Assembly (NCBI GenBank): GCA_012861695.1 | Contig: JAAOOA010000177.1 | Span: 491,447 to 555,446 of the forward strand | Direction: 5' to 3' | From: Trematomus loennbergii | Taxonomy: Eukaryota; Chordata; Actinopteri; Perciformes; Nototheniidae | DNA: 64,000 nt | Shown here: piece by piece, positions 22,267-32,239 of the stretch | How positions within the stretch are numbered: the first letter of the stretch is position 1 | How the letters are laid out: each line of letters opens with the position of its first letter | Notes under the pieces: generated by a model | Databases searched by the model: none | Told to the model about the DNA's origin: nothing | Seen by the model: the letters and a program-made list of their open reading frames with translations, nothing else | Position numbers and translations under genes: made by a program

Positions 22267-23268
22267 TGTTAGGACAGTTAGGACTGTCAACAATCTGAGT
22301 AACATTCAAAGAGATACAAAGGTTTTTTAAATCCTCTGATACTGCAGTTAACCAGTCCCAGTTAAAAAGTAGCACTATTTCCTTATAGTCTAGTTGCGAT
22401 AAAAGATTTGCTAGTGAAGACAAGGAGTCCTTGACAGCTGAGGGGGTCTGTAACAGCCCACCACCATGACCAGTTGACCCTTTGCCACTTCTATATTTAA
22501 GGCTAAAAATTCAAATTGCTTACTGATAGATTTGGAAACCAATGCGGTTACACTGAACTTATTCTTAACATAAATGGCAACGCCACCACCTTTATTAGGC
22601 CGGTCGGAACGATACACATTATAACCATTTAAGGCAATGTCAGAGGCCAAAATAGTTTTATTTAGCCATGTTTCTGATAACACAATGACGTCAGCGTCAG
22701 TCGAGCTTGCCCAAATGCGGACAAAATCTAGTTTACCTAACAGACTGCGCACATTCAAGTGGATGAAACCCAACCCAGAGCTAGCTTTAAAATCAGCAGG
22801 AGTAGCGATCTGACTACTACTACTGGGCGGACCAGGGTTAGGTTGTACATTTCCTGACAGTAATAACAACAACAAAACCAGGCATCTTTTCCTCTTAAAC
22901 GACACACATACATTGTCATCTACTTTAGAATCACTGGAAAAGTCTGCGAGAGTGTGATTAGAGTTTAAGAAGCAGTCCTGAAGAACCATCATCGCAGGCA
23001 AACAAAAAAGACAAACATATTTTGTCGAGCAGATTGTCTGTGACAAGGCAACCGGTAATTGTTTGTGTAACACATCCGACCCTTTGCAGGGGATGCCCAC
23101 TGCGGGTGGCAGAACAGACCTGAATCCAGTAGACTTCTCAGAATGACTAGAGATCTTCTCATAGTCCAAAACAGTTAACAGGCACAGCAGAATCACGATA
23201 TGGGCCATTTTCCCAGACCAGCACACAGTATCCGCGATGTTCCTGGGGCAAAAAATCCTCCTCCTCAT
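22267..23268 (-). pseudogene. L2 leader with 2A-like motif and endonuclease domain
   Basis: The minus-strand frame runs 22411-23268 and has a leucine-rich run followed by SGNVQPNPGPP (NPGP codons at 22828-22839). The apurinic-type endonuclease follows: FIHLNVRSLLGKLD, VIVLSETWLN, YRSDRPNKGGGVAIYVK. The frame shifts near 22440 and ends at the TTAA MITE (22262). The ORF start is uncertain. Confidence 0.85.
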
Positions 23269-23791
23269 AGCAGCAAAGGACAGGCGAAAGCAGCAGCGTG
23301 GAAGCGCTCCGGTCTCTCCGTGGTATCCCCGGGGTAAAAGGTCTCCTCAGCAAAGCAGCACACGACACCGCAGCACACGACAGGTGGGAGCAGGCCTCCG
23401 CAACAGCAGAACCAGGACAGGTGGAAAGCAGGCCCCAGCCGTGGTAAATCCTCCTCCGCACAGTAGCACACGCCCGGTGGAAGCAGGCCCCAGCCCGAAG
23501 CGTGGAGCCACTCCGTCTCTCCGCGATGTCTCCGGGGTAAAATCCTCCTCAGCACAGCCGTACTCTACAGGTGGGAGCAGGCCTCCGCAGATCGTAGACA
23601 CCAGACAGGTGGAAAGCAGGCAGCAGCCGGTGGAGCCGCTCCGTCTCTTCGCAACTTCTCCGGGGGAAAACCACCTCAGCACAGCCGTACTCGACAGGTG
23701 GGAGTAGGCCTCCGCAGACCGCAGACGGACCAACAGTGACACGGTCTCAACATGAGTGACACGGTCTCAACACGAGTGACACGGTCTTAAC
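23240..23791 (-). repeat. L2 5' region: about three tandem monomers plus a 20-bp repeat
   Basis: Modules like ggtgggagcaggcctccgca (about 23382, 23571, 23696) and gtggagccactccgtctctc (23503; variants 23294, 23632) recur in the same order with 125-210 bp spacing. Next to the insertion site a 20-bp unit, gagtgacacggtctcaacac, is repeated about three times (23735-23790). Monomeric 5' UTRs of LINEs often act as promoters; activity here is not shown. Confidence 0.7.
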
Positions 23792-24536
23792 GTATTTGCC
23801 ATATCTCTGGCACCCATCGGTCGATTTTGGTGATTGACATCTCTTTTGAACCGTTGGAGCCAATAGAATAAAAAAAGGGGGGGGTTCCTAAATCCATCTA
23901 AACATTACCATTGGTGAGTGAGAGTGATGCGCAGCCAGCATGCCCAAAACCGGAAGCTCTCTTACACTCTATATGAAAAGTACGTTTAACACGTTTGACA
24001 TATATGTTATGATGGATTATCAGTAATCATTTCAAAGTGACAGAGACATTGGATTAACCTTCAGCAGCGTTTTAATGCCCTTGAACACAACTTTTGATCA
24101 GAAAACAGCAAAGGTAAGACAAATTTGCCGTTTTGGACCCGTAAAGTGAAGTTGTGTGTTGTCTTTGCTGGCTTTCGCTGCCGTGAGTTTTGGTCGCACA
24201 GTGATGATACTTATACCATTGGAATCTGTGGAATCTCAGCTTTCATATGATATCCAGTTTGTGCAGATTGCATGAAGTATAAAAGATTGCTACCATGAGT
24301 TATGTGCTAAGTGCTAAGCACTCTTTCGCTTAGTGCTAATTCAGACGCTCAGCGTTAGAGTTGTGTTTTGTTTAGGTAAAAATGGTTCATATCGTCAGTT
24401 AGCTGAGTTTCTTCCCGTTAAGTGGGTATGACACAATAATAAGTTGTTAATTAAATGTTAGGAAGCCCTGAGACACAGTTTCGTGAATATTGTTGTGTTT
24501 TGCCCCCGCGGGCGGGCCATGGGGTTTATTAACAGG
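23792..24536 (+). mobile_element. TTAA element family A, right half
   Basis: It resumes after the L2 target duplication with atttgccatatctctggcac, homologous to the 53337-54060 half of the intact copy, and ends TTAACAGG before TTAA (24537-24540). A block at 24180-24255 (ggtcgcacagtgatgat, then ggaatctgtgga) is also shared with family B at 44318-44372. Confidence 0.85.
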
Positions 24537-24546
24537 TTAACCCTTA

Positions 24547-25051
24547 AGGCCCTGACACACCAGGCCGAAATCGGCCGTTTTCGTTAGTCGGACGACGAAG
24601 CGTGCCCTGTCGCCCAAACTCAATTCGGTGTGTCCCGCACCGTCGGCCGTGACACGCCTTATTTGGCCTTTCATGGCCGAAACGGTTGCTTGAGAATGTC
24701 TTCCACAAGCAACACTCCAATGGCTGATAGCTCCAGTGCCGCACGAAACATGTTTTCGATGGACGAGAGTGAAAATGGAACGCACACGCTATTTGTTGTT
24801 TGTTTAGATCACGCAGTCTGTTCTTCTTCTCTGTCTTCCGGTTGTTCCCTCTTTTGAATGACGAATACACACTACCGCCGCCTGCTGGTAAGGAGAGTTA
24901 TTGCCACTCACGCATGCGCAGTTCGTACGTGCTCGGCTGAAGTCTTTGCGGTGTGTTCCAGTGCGACACATGGCCAAGACGCAGGAGAACACGGCGACGC
25001 AACAGTCGGCGTCGGCGAGTTCTCTGGTGACTGCTTGGTGTGTTCGGGCCT
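24547..25051. mobile_element. Harbinger-type MITE, 505 bp, TTA target duplication
   Basis: AGGCCCTGACACACCA at 24547 and TGGTGTGTTCGGGCCT ending at 25051, flanked by TTA at 24544-24546 and 25052-25054. The three-base TTA duplication is characteristic of PIF/Harbinger. It lies only six bases inside family D. Confidence 0.88.
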
Positions 25052-25295
25052 TTAGATGCACGAGTGACTGGACCCTACACTCTTCCATAAGTGGGTCAAA
25101 AAGGACCCATATTATAATAATATGTGTTTTATGCCATGTTTGTCATTTTGGTTAAGAAAAATCACTAAATCAATATTTAGTATTATATTTTGGTTCACAC
25201 TAGAAATATTTTATATTTAATTTTTCACTATTTATAATTTTAGACATTTTTCGTGTTCCCATAGAAAATGCATGCGCGTCATTTTTGACCCACTT

Positions 25296-25640
25296 ATGGA
25301 AGCTTGGGGTAGTAATACAAAAACTACAATTTCTTAAAATGTAAATTTAAAATTAGAATGATATCCAAAACATGTTTTTTGAGGAATAGCTGGAATATGA
25401 AATGATAATAAAATGTAATTACAAAGATACTTCAAGAATACCACCTCACCAGGTCAAAAAAGACCCACTTGGAAGCTTGGGGTAGTAATACAAAAACTAC
25501 AATTTCTTAAAATGTATATTTCAAATTTGAATGGCATGATATCCAAAACATGTTTTTTGAGGAATAGCTGGAATATGAAATGATAAAAAATGTAATTACA
25601 AAGATACTTCAAGAAAACCACCTCACCAGGTCAAAAAAGA
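25296..25640. repeat. Tandem duplication, two ~172-bp units
   Basis: Both units start (t)ggaagcttggggtagtaat, contain acatgttttttgaggaatag, and end accaggtcaaaaaagacc. They differ by a few bases and small indels. Confidence 0.9.
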
Positions 25641-25742
25641 CCTACTTATGCATCTAAGGGTTAAGTACCTTGAGCAAAACAGAGTACTTAAGCCGCTCAT
25701 GCAGGGGCTGTGCATACATCTTTGTTTTGCTCCATGAAAATA

Positions 25743-25975
25743 CAGTGGCAAGAAAAAGTGTGTGAATGCTTTGGAATTTCCTGGTTTTATACATGAATTG
25801 GTCTTTTAATGTGATCTGATAGTCATCTAAGTCACAATTATAGACAAGCACAATGGGCTTAATCTAATAACCAGAACATAAATAATAGTTCATTTATTTA
25901 TTGAACACACACAAATTCCTGCATACTGTACAACCAGGACATTTCTGAAGGGTTCACATACTTTCTCCTGCCCTG
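25743..25975. mobile_element. Tc1-derived MITE, 233 bp
   Basis: CAGTGGCAAGAAAAAGTGTG (25743) pairs with the reverse complement of cacatactttctcctgccct (to 25975). TA flanks at 25741-25742 and 25976-25977. This is a deletion derivative of a known fish Tc1 family with only the terminal repeats left. Confidence 0.85.
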
Positions 25976-25979
25976 TATA

Positions 25980-27340
25980 TAATGTAATCCTAAAAGCAGA
26001 GTTTAAGTACCTTAAGGAAATGAAGGGTTTTGTTTTTCTTACAGCCTCCCTAAACTCACATTTCTGTCACGCTGATTACCAATGTCTGGTAATATGGTAT
26101 AACATATTTAAATGTATAAACCATCATAATATTGGGGTTTATCCATTGCTATAAATACATTCAAACGATACTTAATACTTTTGAGTTAATGGGAGAGCTG
26201 ATGTTTGATTGGGTTAAGACTGCAACAACTGAAGAAAATAAGATTCATTTCCGTCATTATTTCTCATAAAAAGCTTCTTTTTTTCATCTTTACTTCTTTT
26301 CTTTTATTCAACCTCTTTCAGATTAAAGCGACTCACTGCCCGGGTTTGAAAGTCATGTTTCTTTTTCTTTTTCTACTTCTTCTATCAAAGTATTCAGTGT
26401 GGTTTTATTGAACACGAACAGGAAATTAACAAAGTGCTGCAGGTGTGTTTGTGAATGCTTGGTCCTTCAGTTTCTTCAAGGTTCTTTATCCTGTTCATCA
26501 CCCAGTGAGCTGAGACGCATGTGAAAGCAGCTTGAGGTCAGTCTGAGGGATCAATACTCTAATTTTCTGAGCATTGGCCTCCAATAAAAACGTTAAATCT
26601 GGGACAGAAAGATGAAAACAGGCCTGGAAATACAAGCTTGATGTTAATGTTTCAGGAAATCCAGCCGACAGAGCAGAGTGATGGTGATGGTTGCAGTCAC
26701 TGTTTCTGTGAATGAGATAATGATTGTGAAGCGTACAGTGGTATCAGTCAAAACCGCAAATACATGCAACTCCTATTCAGTATCTATAGAGACTCCTTAA
26801 GCCCCGATGCAGGCTGACATCAGACACTTCTTGCCTTTTATATACTTCCTCATCATTTGTAGCCCACAGACCTCAATACTCTATTTATATTGAAAAAAAG
26901 TAACATTTGAATTCAGATTTTCGTTAAGACCCTATTAAATCCCAATGTTAATCGTCAATTATAAAGAAATATGTTTACAAAATGTCTCACAAATCTCATT
27001 TACTGTTGTATTTTTACTGACTGTTACTTCACTTCAGACTGTATCATCATTGTAGGTGCAACACACACATTATCTCTGAAGAATTAATGAGAAATATTTC
27101 TGACATTTTATAATGCTGCCTCCTCATTTTACATTTGCCCTTTATCTGTTGTTGTAACACTTTATCAATACAGGATTTCTGATTTTGATGAAGGTTATAC
27201 AACACACAAAACACCAATAGGTTTTGGCTACACCCTAAATGTGTAAATAATTGTCCTTTAAAATGTAACATGGTTTTTCATGAACATGTTCTGTCAACTC
27301 CTGAACAACAAAAAGCCCGCGTTTTATCCAGTTAGTACAC
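25980..27340. other. Intronic sequence, no gene recognised
   Basis: Unique-looking, AT-rich; short ORFs on both strands without family resemblance. Confidence 0.4.
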
Positions 27341-27344
27341 AACG

Positions 27345-27533
27345 ATGGAGAAACTTAACAAGCAGCAGTGGTCCACTGAAGAGACCAGCTACCTACTGGG
27401 AATCTGGTCTTCCGAAGAGGTACAGAGGAAGCTGGAGGGGAGCACACGGTCCAAAGCAATTCTCCAACAATTGCAGAAAGAGATGGCAACCGCTGGTTTT
27501 TACCGTACCGTGGAACAGATTGGCAACAAATGA
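27345..27533 (+). pseudogene. Myb/SANT-like (trihelix) domain of a Harbinger-type element
   Basis: The ATG at 27345 opens MEKLNKQQWSTEETSYLLGI. Tryptophans at the expected helix positions (QWSTEE, GIWSSEEV) and a following KAILQQLQKEM helix mark the Myb/SANT-like DNA-binding protein that accompanies Harbinger transposase. The frame stops at IGNK, where family members continue into the third helix and a lysine-rich tail. The bases after the stop still read KKVKTK in the same frame, so the stop looks like a nonsense change. The element end with CCGAAGAACCGGTTCTGAAC lies at about 27732-27751. No transposase gene is near. Confidence 0.75.
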
Positions 27534-27800
27534 AAAAAAGTCAAAACCAAAACGAGTAGCGCATCAACACAATCGGCCATTGTTGTTGTTGTCGGTGTGA
27601 GCTGTGAGGGGTTTCCGCGCGGTTTGGCTTTATGAAGCAGGCACGCAAACGGTTATGTCATGACGCAAACGATGACGCAATGACGCAGCACCAGTCGGAC
27701 GCTGGGCGGTGTGAAAAGAGCCGGAGCTAAACCGAAGAACCGGTTCTGAACCTGAAAAGCTCTAGCACGGAGCTTGAACCGGAGTTGCGTTGGTGTGCAT
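27534..27800 (+). mobile_element. 3' end of the Harbinger-like element
   Basis: Homologous in inverted orientation to 29-190. It contains atgacgcaa reiterations (27661-27688) and the palindromic GAACCGGTTC (27737-27746) near its end. Confidence 0.55.
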
Positions 27801-27806
27801 GATGTA

Positions 27807-27929
27807 ACAGTGTTCTCTGTGTTCTCTCTGTGTTCTCTCTGTGTTCTCTGTGTTCTCTCTTTGTTCTCTGTGTTCTCTCTGTGCTCTCTGTGTTCTCTCT
27901 GTGCTCTCTGTGTTCTCTCTGTGTTCTCT
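27807..27929. repeat. (TGTTCTCTC)n minisatellite, left part
   Basis: 7-9-bp units of tgttctctc/tgttctc. It continues in the same orientation and phase style at 29441 after the MITE. Long Arg/Glu/His frames across both parts are artefacts. Confidence 0.95.
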
Positions 27930-29440
27930 GAAGGCTTCTCAATTCTCTAATTTCCCCTCCTTGACTCCTATCCTCGTGTCTTAGTCCCGCCCACAGGAGA
28001 TGCGAGCAGAGGAGTCGAGGAGGGGAACCGAGGAGAGAAGAGGGGAAGCAGCAGGCGGTTAGAGAAATGAGAACTCCTCTCCTCTGAGCGGTCATTTTAA
28101 AGAGACGTCCATTAATGATGACAGGAGGCACAGCAGCACTCTGTCTGATGGACAGATGTGTTCATGACGACTTATATATTTACGTTTAATTCATTCACAG
28201 TGCGGTATAATGAGACAATAACAGGCTACAGATGCGGACATATATACACACATATATGTATATAACTATATACAATTTCAGAATCAAACAAGTATGAGAG
28301 CACTCTCATAATTGTCAGGATCCGGGAAAATTAGGACTCAAATGCAGTTAAAAAGAAGCGGGTTTCAAAACAAAAGCGAGCTTTAATCAAACAAAGCTGT
28401 TGACACTGAAAAAACTAGACGAAAACCGAGAATCATAAACAGGTAGCATGAGACAAGTGACAAACATGGAGAGTGAGAAAAATACAACGAACCAACATGG
28501 AGCCCAGGGGAAGACAAGACTAAATACACAGAAGGGTAATCACAGAACAAGACACAGCCGGGCAGGGGAGGCAGAAACACAAGGGCAACAGGTGAACACA
28601 ATGAGACAATCAGACACCAGGGAAACTAACGACAGGAAGGCAAACACAGGGAGAAGGATCAGAGAAGACACAAGGAGGAAAACATTTCAAAATAAAAAGG
28701 TGGAAAAGAAAACAATCCAAAACCGTGACAATAATAACGTAACACAATCAGAGACTGGATATATCCCCTCCCCTCTCTCTGGTCGCTGAAAGGGGAATTG
28801 AAATTACGGGCCAAAAGTTTTATTTACAAGTATTAAAAGTAAGCATAGGACACCAAACCAACTGAGACCCGTCTGTCCGCCGCATCTACGCACTGTACCA
28901 CACACACCTACAGCTCCTAAAGCATAATCAGGCTACAGCCGTTGTGTATTTTATTCTGTGAAGCACTAAATGGTTTTAGAAAAATATCGACTCTTTGTTT
29001 GTAGATATCTACTAAACTACAGCATACAAATAACGAGAGTAATGTAGGCCTGTTATACTGAGTGATATATATTATACACACTGCTCTGCTTTCTGCACGG
29101 ACCTCACAGCTGTTCTCACTGTAAACATCGCGATGAAAGCAGTTAATAAAATAATATCCAGGGGATGCATGCAGAGCTGTCATTGGCTGAGATAAGTCCG
29201 GCGTGCGTAGCGCCTCCACCGTTCCCGGAAATGCATCCGCGGAGGAGCCGTGGAGGACCCATCAGTGTCTCCTCCAGAGAGCTCCTCCAGAGAGCCTCCT
29301 CGATGCTCGGTCCTCGATGTGCATTTAGAGAAATTAGATGTCCTTCAACATGGCGCGCTGAAATCCATTTCCGGGTCACTACCGGAGGACCGAGGAGTCG
29401 AGGAGTCGAGGAGGGGAAATTAGAGAATTGAGAAGCCTTC
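27930..29440. mobile_element. 1.5-kb MITE inserted in the minisatellite, TCT target duplication
   Basis: GAAGGCTTCTCAATTCTCTA (27930) pairs with its exact reverse complement ending at 29440; the match runs over 30 bp. TCT flanks at 27927-27929 and 29441-29443. It contains a solo LTR (28313-28730). No coding region. Confidence 0.9.
28313..28730 (-). mobile_element. Solo LTR with 5-bp target duplication ATAAT
   Basis: On the minus strand it starts TGTCACGGTTTTGG and ends GGATCCTGACA, 418 bp. ATAAT occurs at 28308-28312 and 28731-28735. An attaaa signal sits in the last third. Five-base duplications and TG...CA ends fit Ty3/Gypsy-type LTRs. Related sequence lies at 38970-39175. Confidence 0.85.
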
Positions 29441-29541
29441 TCTGTGTTCTCTCTGTGTTCTCTCTGTGTTCTCTCTGTGTTCTCTGTGTTCTCTCTGTGT
29501 TCTCTGTGTTCTCTGTGTTCTCTCTGTGTTCTCTCTGTGTT
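29441..29541. repeat. (TGTTCTCTC)n minisatellite, right part
   Basis: Continuation of the array at 27807-27929. Confidence 0.95.
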
Positions 29542-29854
29542 CCTGTAAATTGAACCCACAGGCTGGAGGAGTCGTCGCTCTTCTTACTGTTGAACTTGAT
29601 AAAAGCTCCGGTGTAAAACGGGCCAGAACAATTCTCTGAAGACGAAGCACATTCCTGGACGTACATCAAGCTCTTTATCTTCCTAACATCTATTATGCAG
29701 CCTAATGTCATTTGCAGTGACAGAGTGGCGTTATGAACAAATCTCTCTGGCTTACAGAGCCTTGAGCTGCTTACAACCCGTCTGTGTACTTCCCAAGTCT
29801 TTTCATTGGGAAGAGGATTCAAATATAAATATCCTGGAGCCTGGCCAACTATAT

Positions 29855-29855
<1 letters not shown>
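29542..29855. other. Unique-looking sequence, no gene recognised
   Basis: No family resemblance in any frame. Confidence 0.3.

Positions 29856-29942
<87 letters not shown>
29856..29942. repeat. 87-nt poly(C) homopolymer
   Basis: Uninterrupted C from 29856 to 29942. Homopolymer length in an assembly is only approximate. Confidence 0.95.
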
Positions 29943-30609
29943 AGTTACTTCGCTGCAGCTCTATAGCCTCACACCTCATCCCTGCAACTTTTCATTTGAA
30001 TTATCGATGTCACTTTCAAAACAGAAGACGTTTCCTTCAGTTCAGATTCAACATTGTTCTGTTTGTGTTGTCTTTGTTCAGCCTCATTAAGCAGAGCAAC
30101 ATTATTTACCGTTGTGATTTCTCCATCAGATCATTATTCTAGACCTCCAGGCTGTGAGGATGAGTGTTCATTTTGATATGCAGGAATCAGTGAGTCTCAT
30201 CAGCCCCTGCTGTGAAAATGTCCCATGATGGGTTGTTCAAACAATGCCATGTATTCATTTTAAAGAGATTGCCGCTAAATAAATCTAATAATATAAATAT
30301 AGAGGAGCCAACATCCACTTCCTAACCAGGTATGAACCAAACCACCTCAGTTCAAATAGGTTGAGTCTGTACAATTAATCTGAGGATAACTTACTAACAC
30401 TTAACACTTAAAAAAGCCTAAAATAAGCGCATAATCTTTACTAAAAAAGTGTTATGACATTAATTTGTTTAGACTTTTACCAATCAGCAGTGAATGTTTA
30501 ACCAGCCCACCCATGTTATTAAGCTGAGAAGGGGATACTAGAGGTAAGAAGTATTTTAAAACCAAATTACTTTATTTATAACCACTGGGTATAGTGGAAC
30601 AAGTGTGTT
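29943..30609. other. Intronic sequence, no gene recognised
   Basis: AT-rich; nothing supported. Confidence 0.35.
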
Positions 30610-30623
30610 AACAAAGCTGACAT

Positions 30624-31364
30624 TGTGCCAGAGCAAAAGCAATACAGTTGAGAATTATACACAGGATACATATATCCCCTAATCACAGGCACTGTTTTAA
30701 CCCCTCACTCTCCCCCATGTCTCTAAAATGTAAAACAGAAATAGGAACCCTGACCCATTGCTTCTGGTCATGCTGCAAACTTCAGAAATATTGGTCTGAC
30801 ATATTAGTTGAAATGGAGAAGATATTTCATAGACATTTAGATATGGACCCACTGTCTTTGATTTTAGGTCTACAAGTCAAATCACTACCTACTGCTGCGA
30901 ACAGAAGATTATATAATGTCCTTACTTTTGCTGCTAGGAAAAATATTTTATTACAGTGGACTAAGGATCAGGTCCCATCTCTCAAAGGCTGGCGCAACAT
31001 TATATTTGAGTTGGTTCCCCTGGAATATCTCACAAATGTTTTACATGCCAAATCTGATCAGTTCTATAAAATCTGGCAGCCTTACTTAGATTTCCTTGGA
31101 CCTGAATTGTCGGCTATTATTGTTAAAGGAACCTCATGAATCTCCTGTCATCATAAATTCATCATCAATCATAAATGTGATACTCCTGTAACCACCTACA
31201 TATGTGTATGTTTGAGACTGAGCTGGGTTTTTTTTCTTTGTTTTTTTTGTCATGTTTTGTCTTTTTGCTTTGTAATTATGTACTTGTCATGTATGTGCTA
31301 CGTCATTATTGTATTGTGAAAATTGAAAAAATCAATAAATATATTGTTTAAAAAAAAAATGTAA
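30624..31364 (+). mobile_element. 5'-truncated L1 LINE with 14-bp target duplication
   Basis: AACAAAGCTGACAT is at 30610-30623 and again at 31365-31378. The insert ends in aataaatatattgttt plus a short A run. This is the classic product of target-primed reverse transcription: the 3' end of L1 only. Confidence 0.9.
30648..31139 (+). pseudogene. L1 ORF2 C-terminal fragment
   Basis: 163 codons open, including CKTEIGTLTHCFWSCCKLQ (the Cys/His cluster that follows the L1 reverse transcriptase), ANRRLYNVLTFAARKNILLQ, and a tail ending at TGA 31137-31139. About the last 150 residues of ORF2 are preserved without frameshift, suggesting a fairly young copy. Reverse transcriptase and endonuclease domains are missing through 5' truncation, so no function is expected. 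Confidence 0.88.
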
Positions 31365-31378
31365 AACAAAGCTGACAT

Positions 31379-32239
31379 ACAATATTCAATCTAACAAAAT
31401 TGTTATTTTGAAACTGCTGTGGTACAGCTAAAATAAATACATTAATAATGTGTGTTAAATTATGATGCACATTTGGTTGAGGTTATTAGGTAATCTCTGA
31501 AATCACTGCCTGGGTTTCATGCATACAGTATGGCTCACTTTCTCTCTTCCTCAGCTAATGGTGCTTTCAACACATTGTTTTCACTGTACTCTGGTGTACA
31601 TCACACATACAGTATATAATCGTGAAAGTCTTTTCACACAAGCCACAATAGCTCCTTTCTAGCATGTAAAATAAAAAACCGTCTTCCATCAGATGTGGAT
31701 GTTTTGAGTTACTAGAAACCTTCTCCATAAGATTTAAAGTAAAAAAACGTAAAATATGTATTTGTCTTATTCAGCTCTTGGTTTTACACTGCATCGCTGA
31801 GACTGCATCCACTTTCACATACATGTCTTGAACAGTGGTTCTTTTGGTAGAAGCAGGCAAGCATTAAGCATACCAATACATCATGCAGTGTAGTTGGATT
31901 TTTGCAGTTAATAATACAGAAGCTTCAGATATAGCTTTCAATACAATTTTTTTATAGCCTTATCATTTTCTTTCTCCTGTTGTCACAGTGTGTTGGAGTG
32001 GGATTCCTGCAGAATTTGAATGAAATAATTAATAATAATCATTTGACTGTACACTACCTCAAACCAGTTTGCTACTGCCTTTGAAGTGTATGTTGTATCA
32101 AATAAAATAAATGTATTAAAAAGGTGCCAAGTTGTGGCAACACAGAAAATGATTGTGTTTAACTTAATTAAATTGACATTGTTTGAATTGACACCACTAA
32201 ATTATAAAAGCTAGAAAGCACCTTGATGGAGAACATCCA
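31379..32239. other. AT-rich intronic sequence, no gene recognised
   Basis: No supported feature. Confidence 0.4.

Larger units (their letters stand above)
24541..25660. mobile_element. TTAA element family D (TIR CCCTTAGATGCA) with nested MITE
   Basis: The left terminus CCCTTA is split by a MITE and continues GATGCACGAG (25055). The right terminus TGCATCTAAGGG ends at 25660, followed by TTAA (25661-25664). The left TTAA (24537-24540) is the same four bases that end family A. Internal gtgggtcaaaa(a)ggaccc stretches are usual in such elements. No transposase. Confidence 0.88.

Noticed and set aside
21824..22423. 199-residue minus-strand ORF
   Set aside because: Only its first 60 residues are L2 endonuclease-linker; the rest is read-through into the family C MITE.
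23237..23742. Overlapping ORFs of 96-156 residues
   Set aside because: They arise from GC-rich monomers of the L2 5' region on both strands.
29705..30142. Proline-rich ORF of 145 residues
   Set aside because: Created by the 87-nt C homopolymer.
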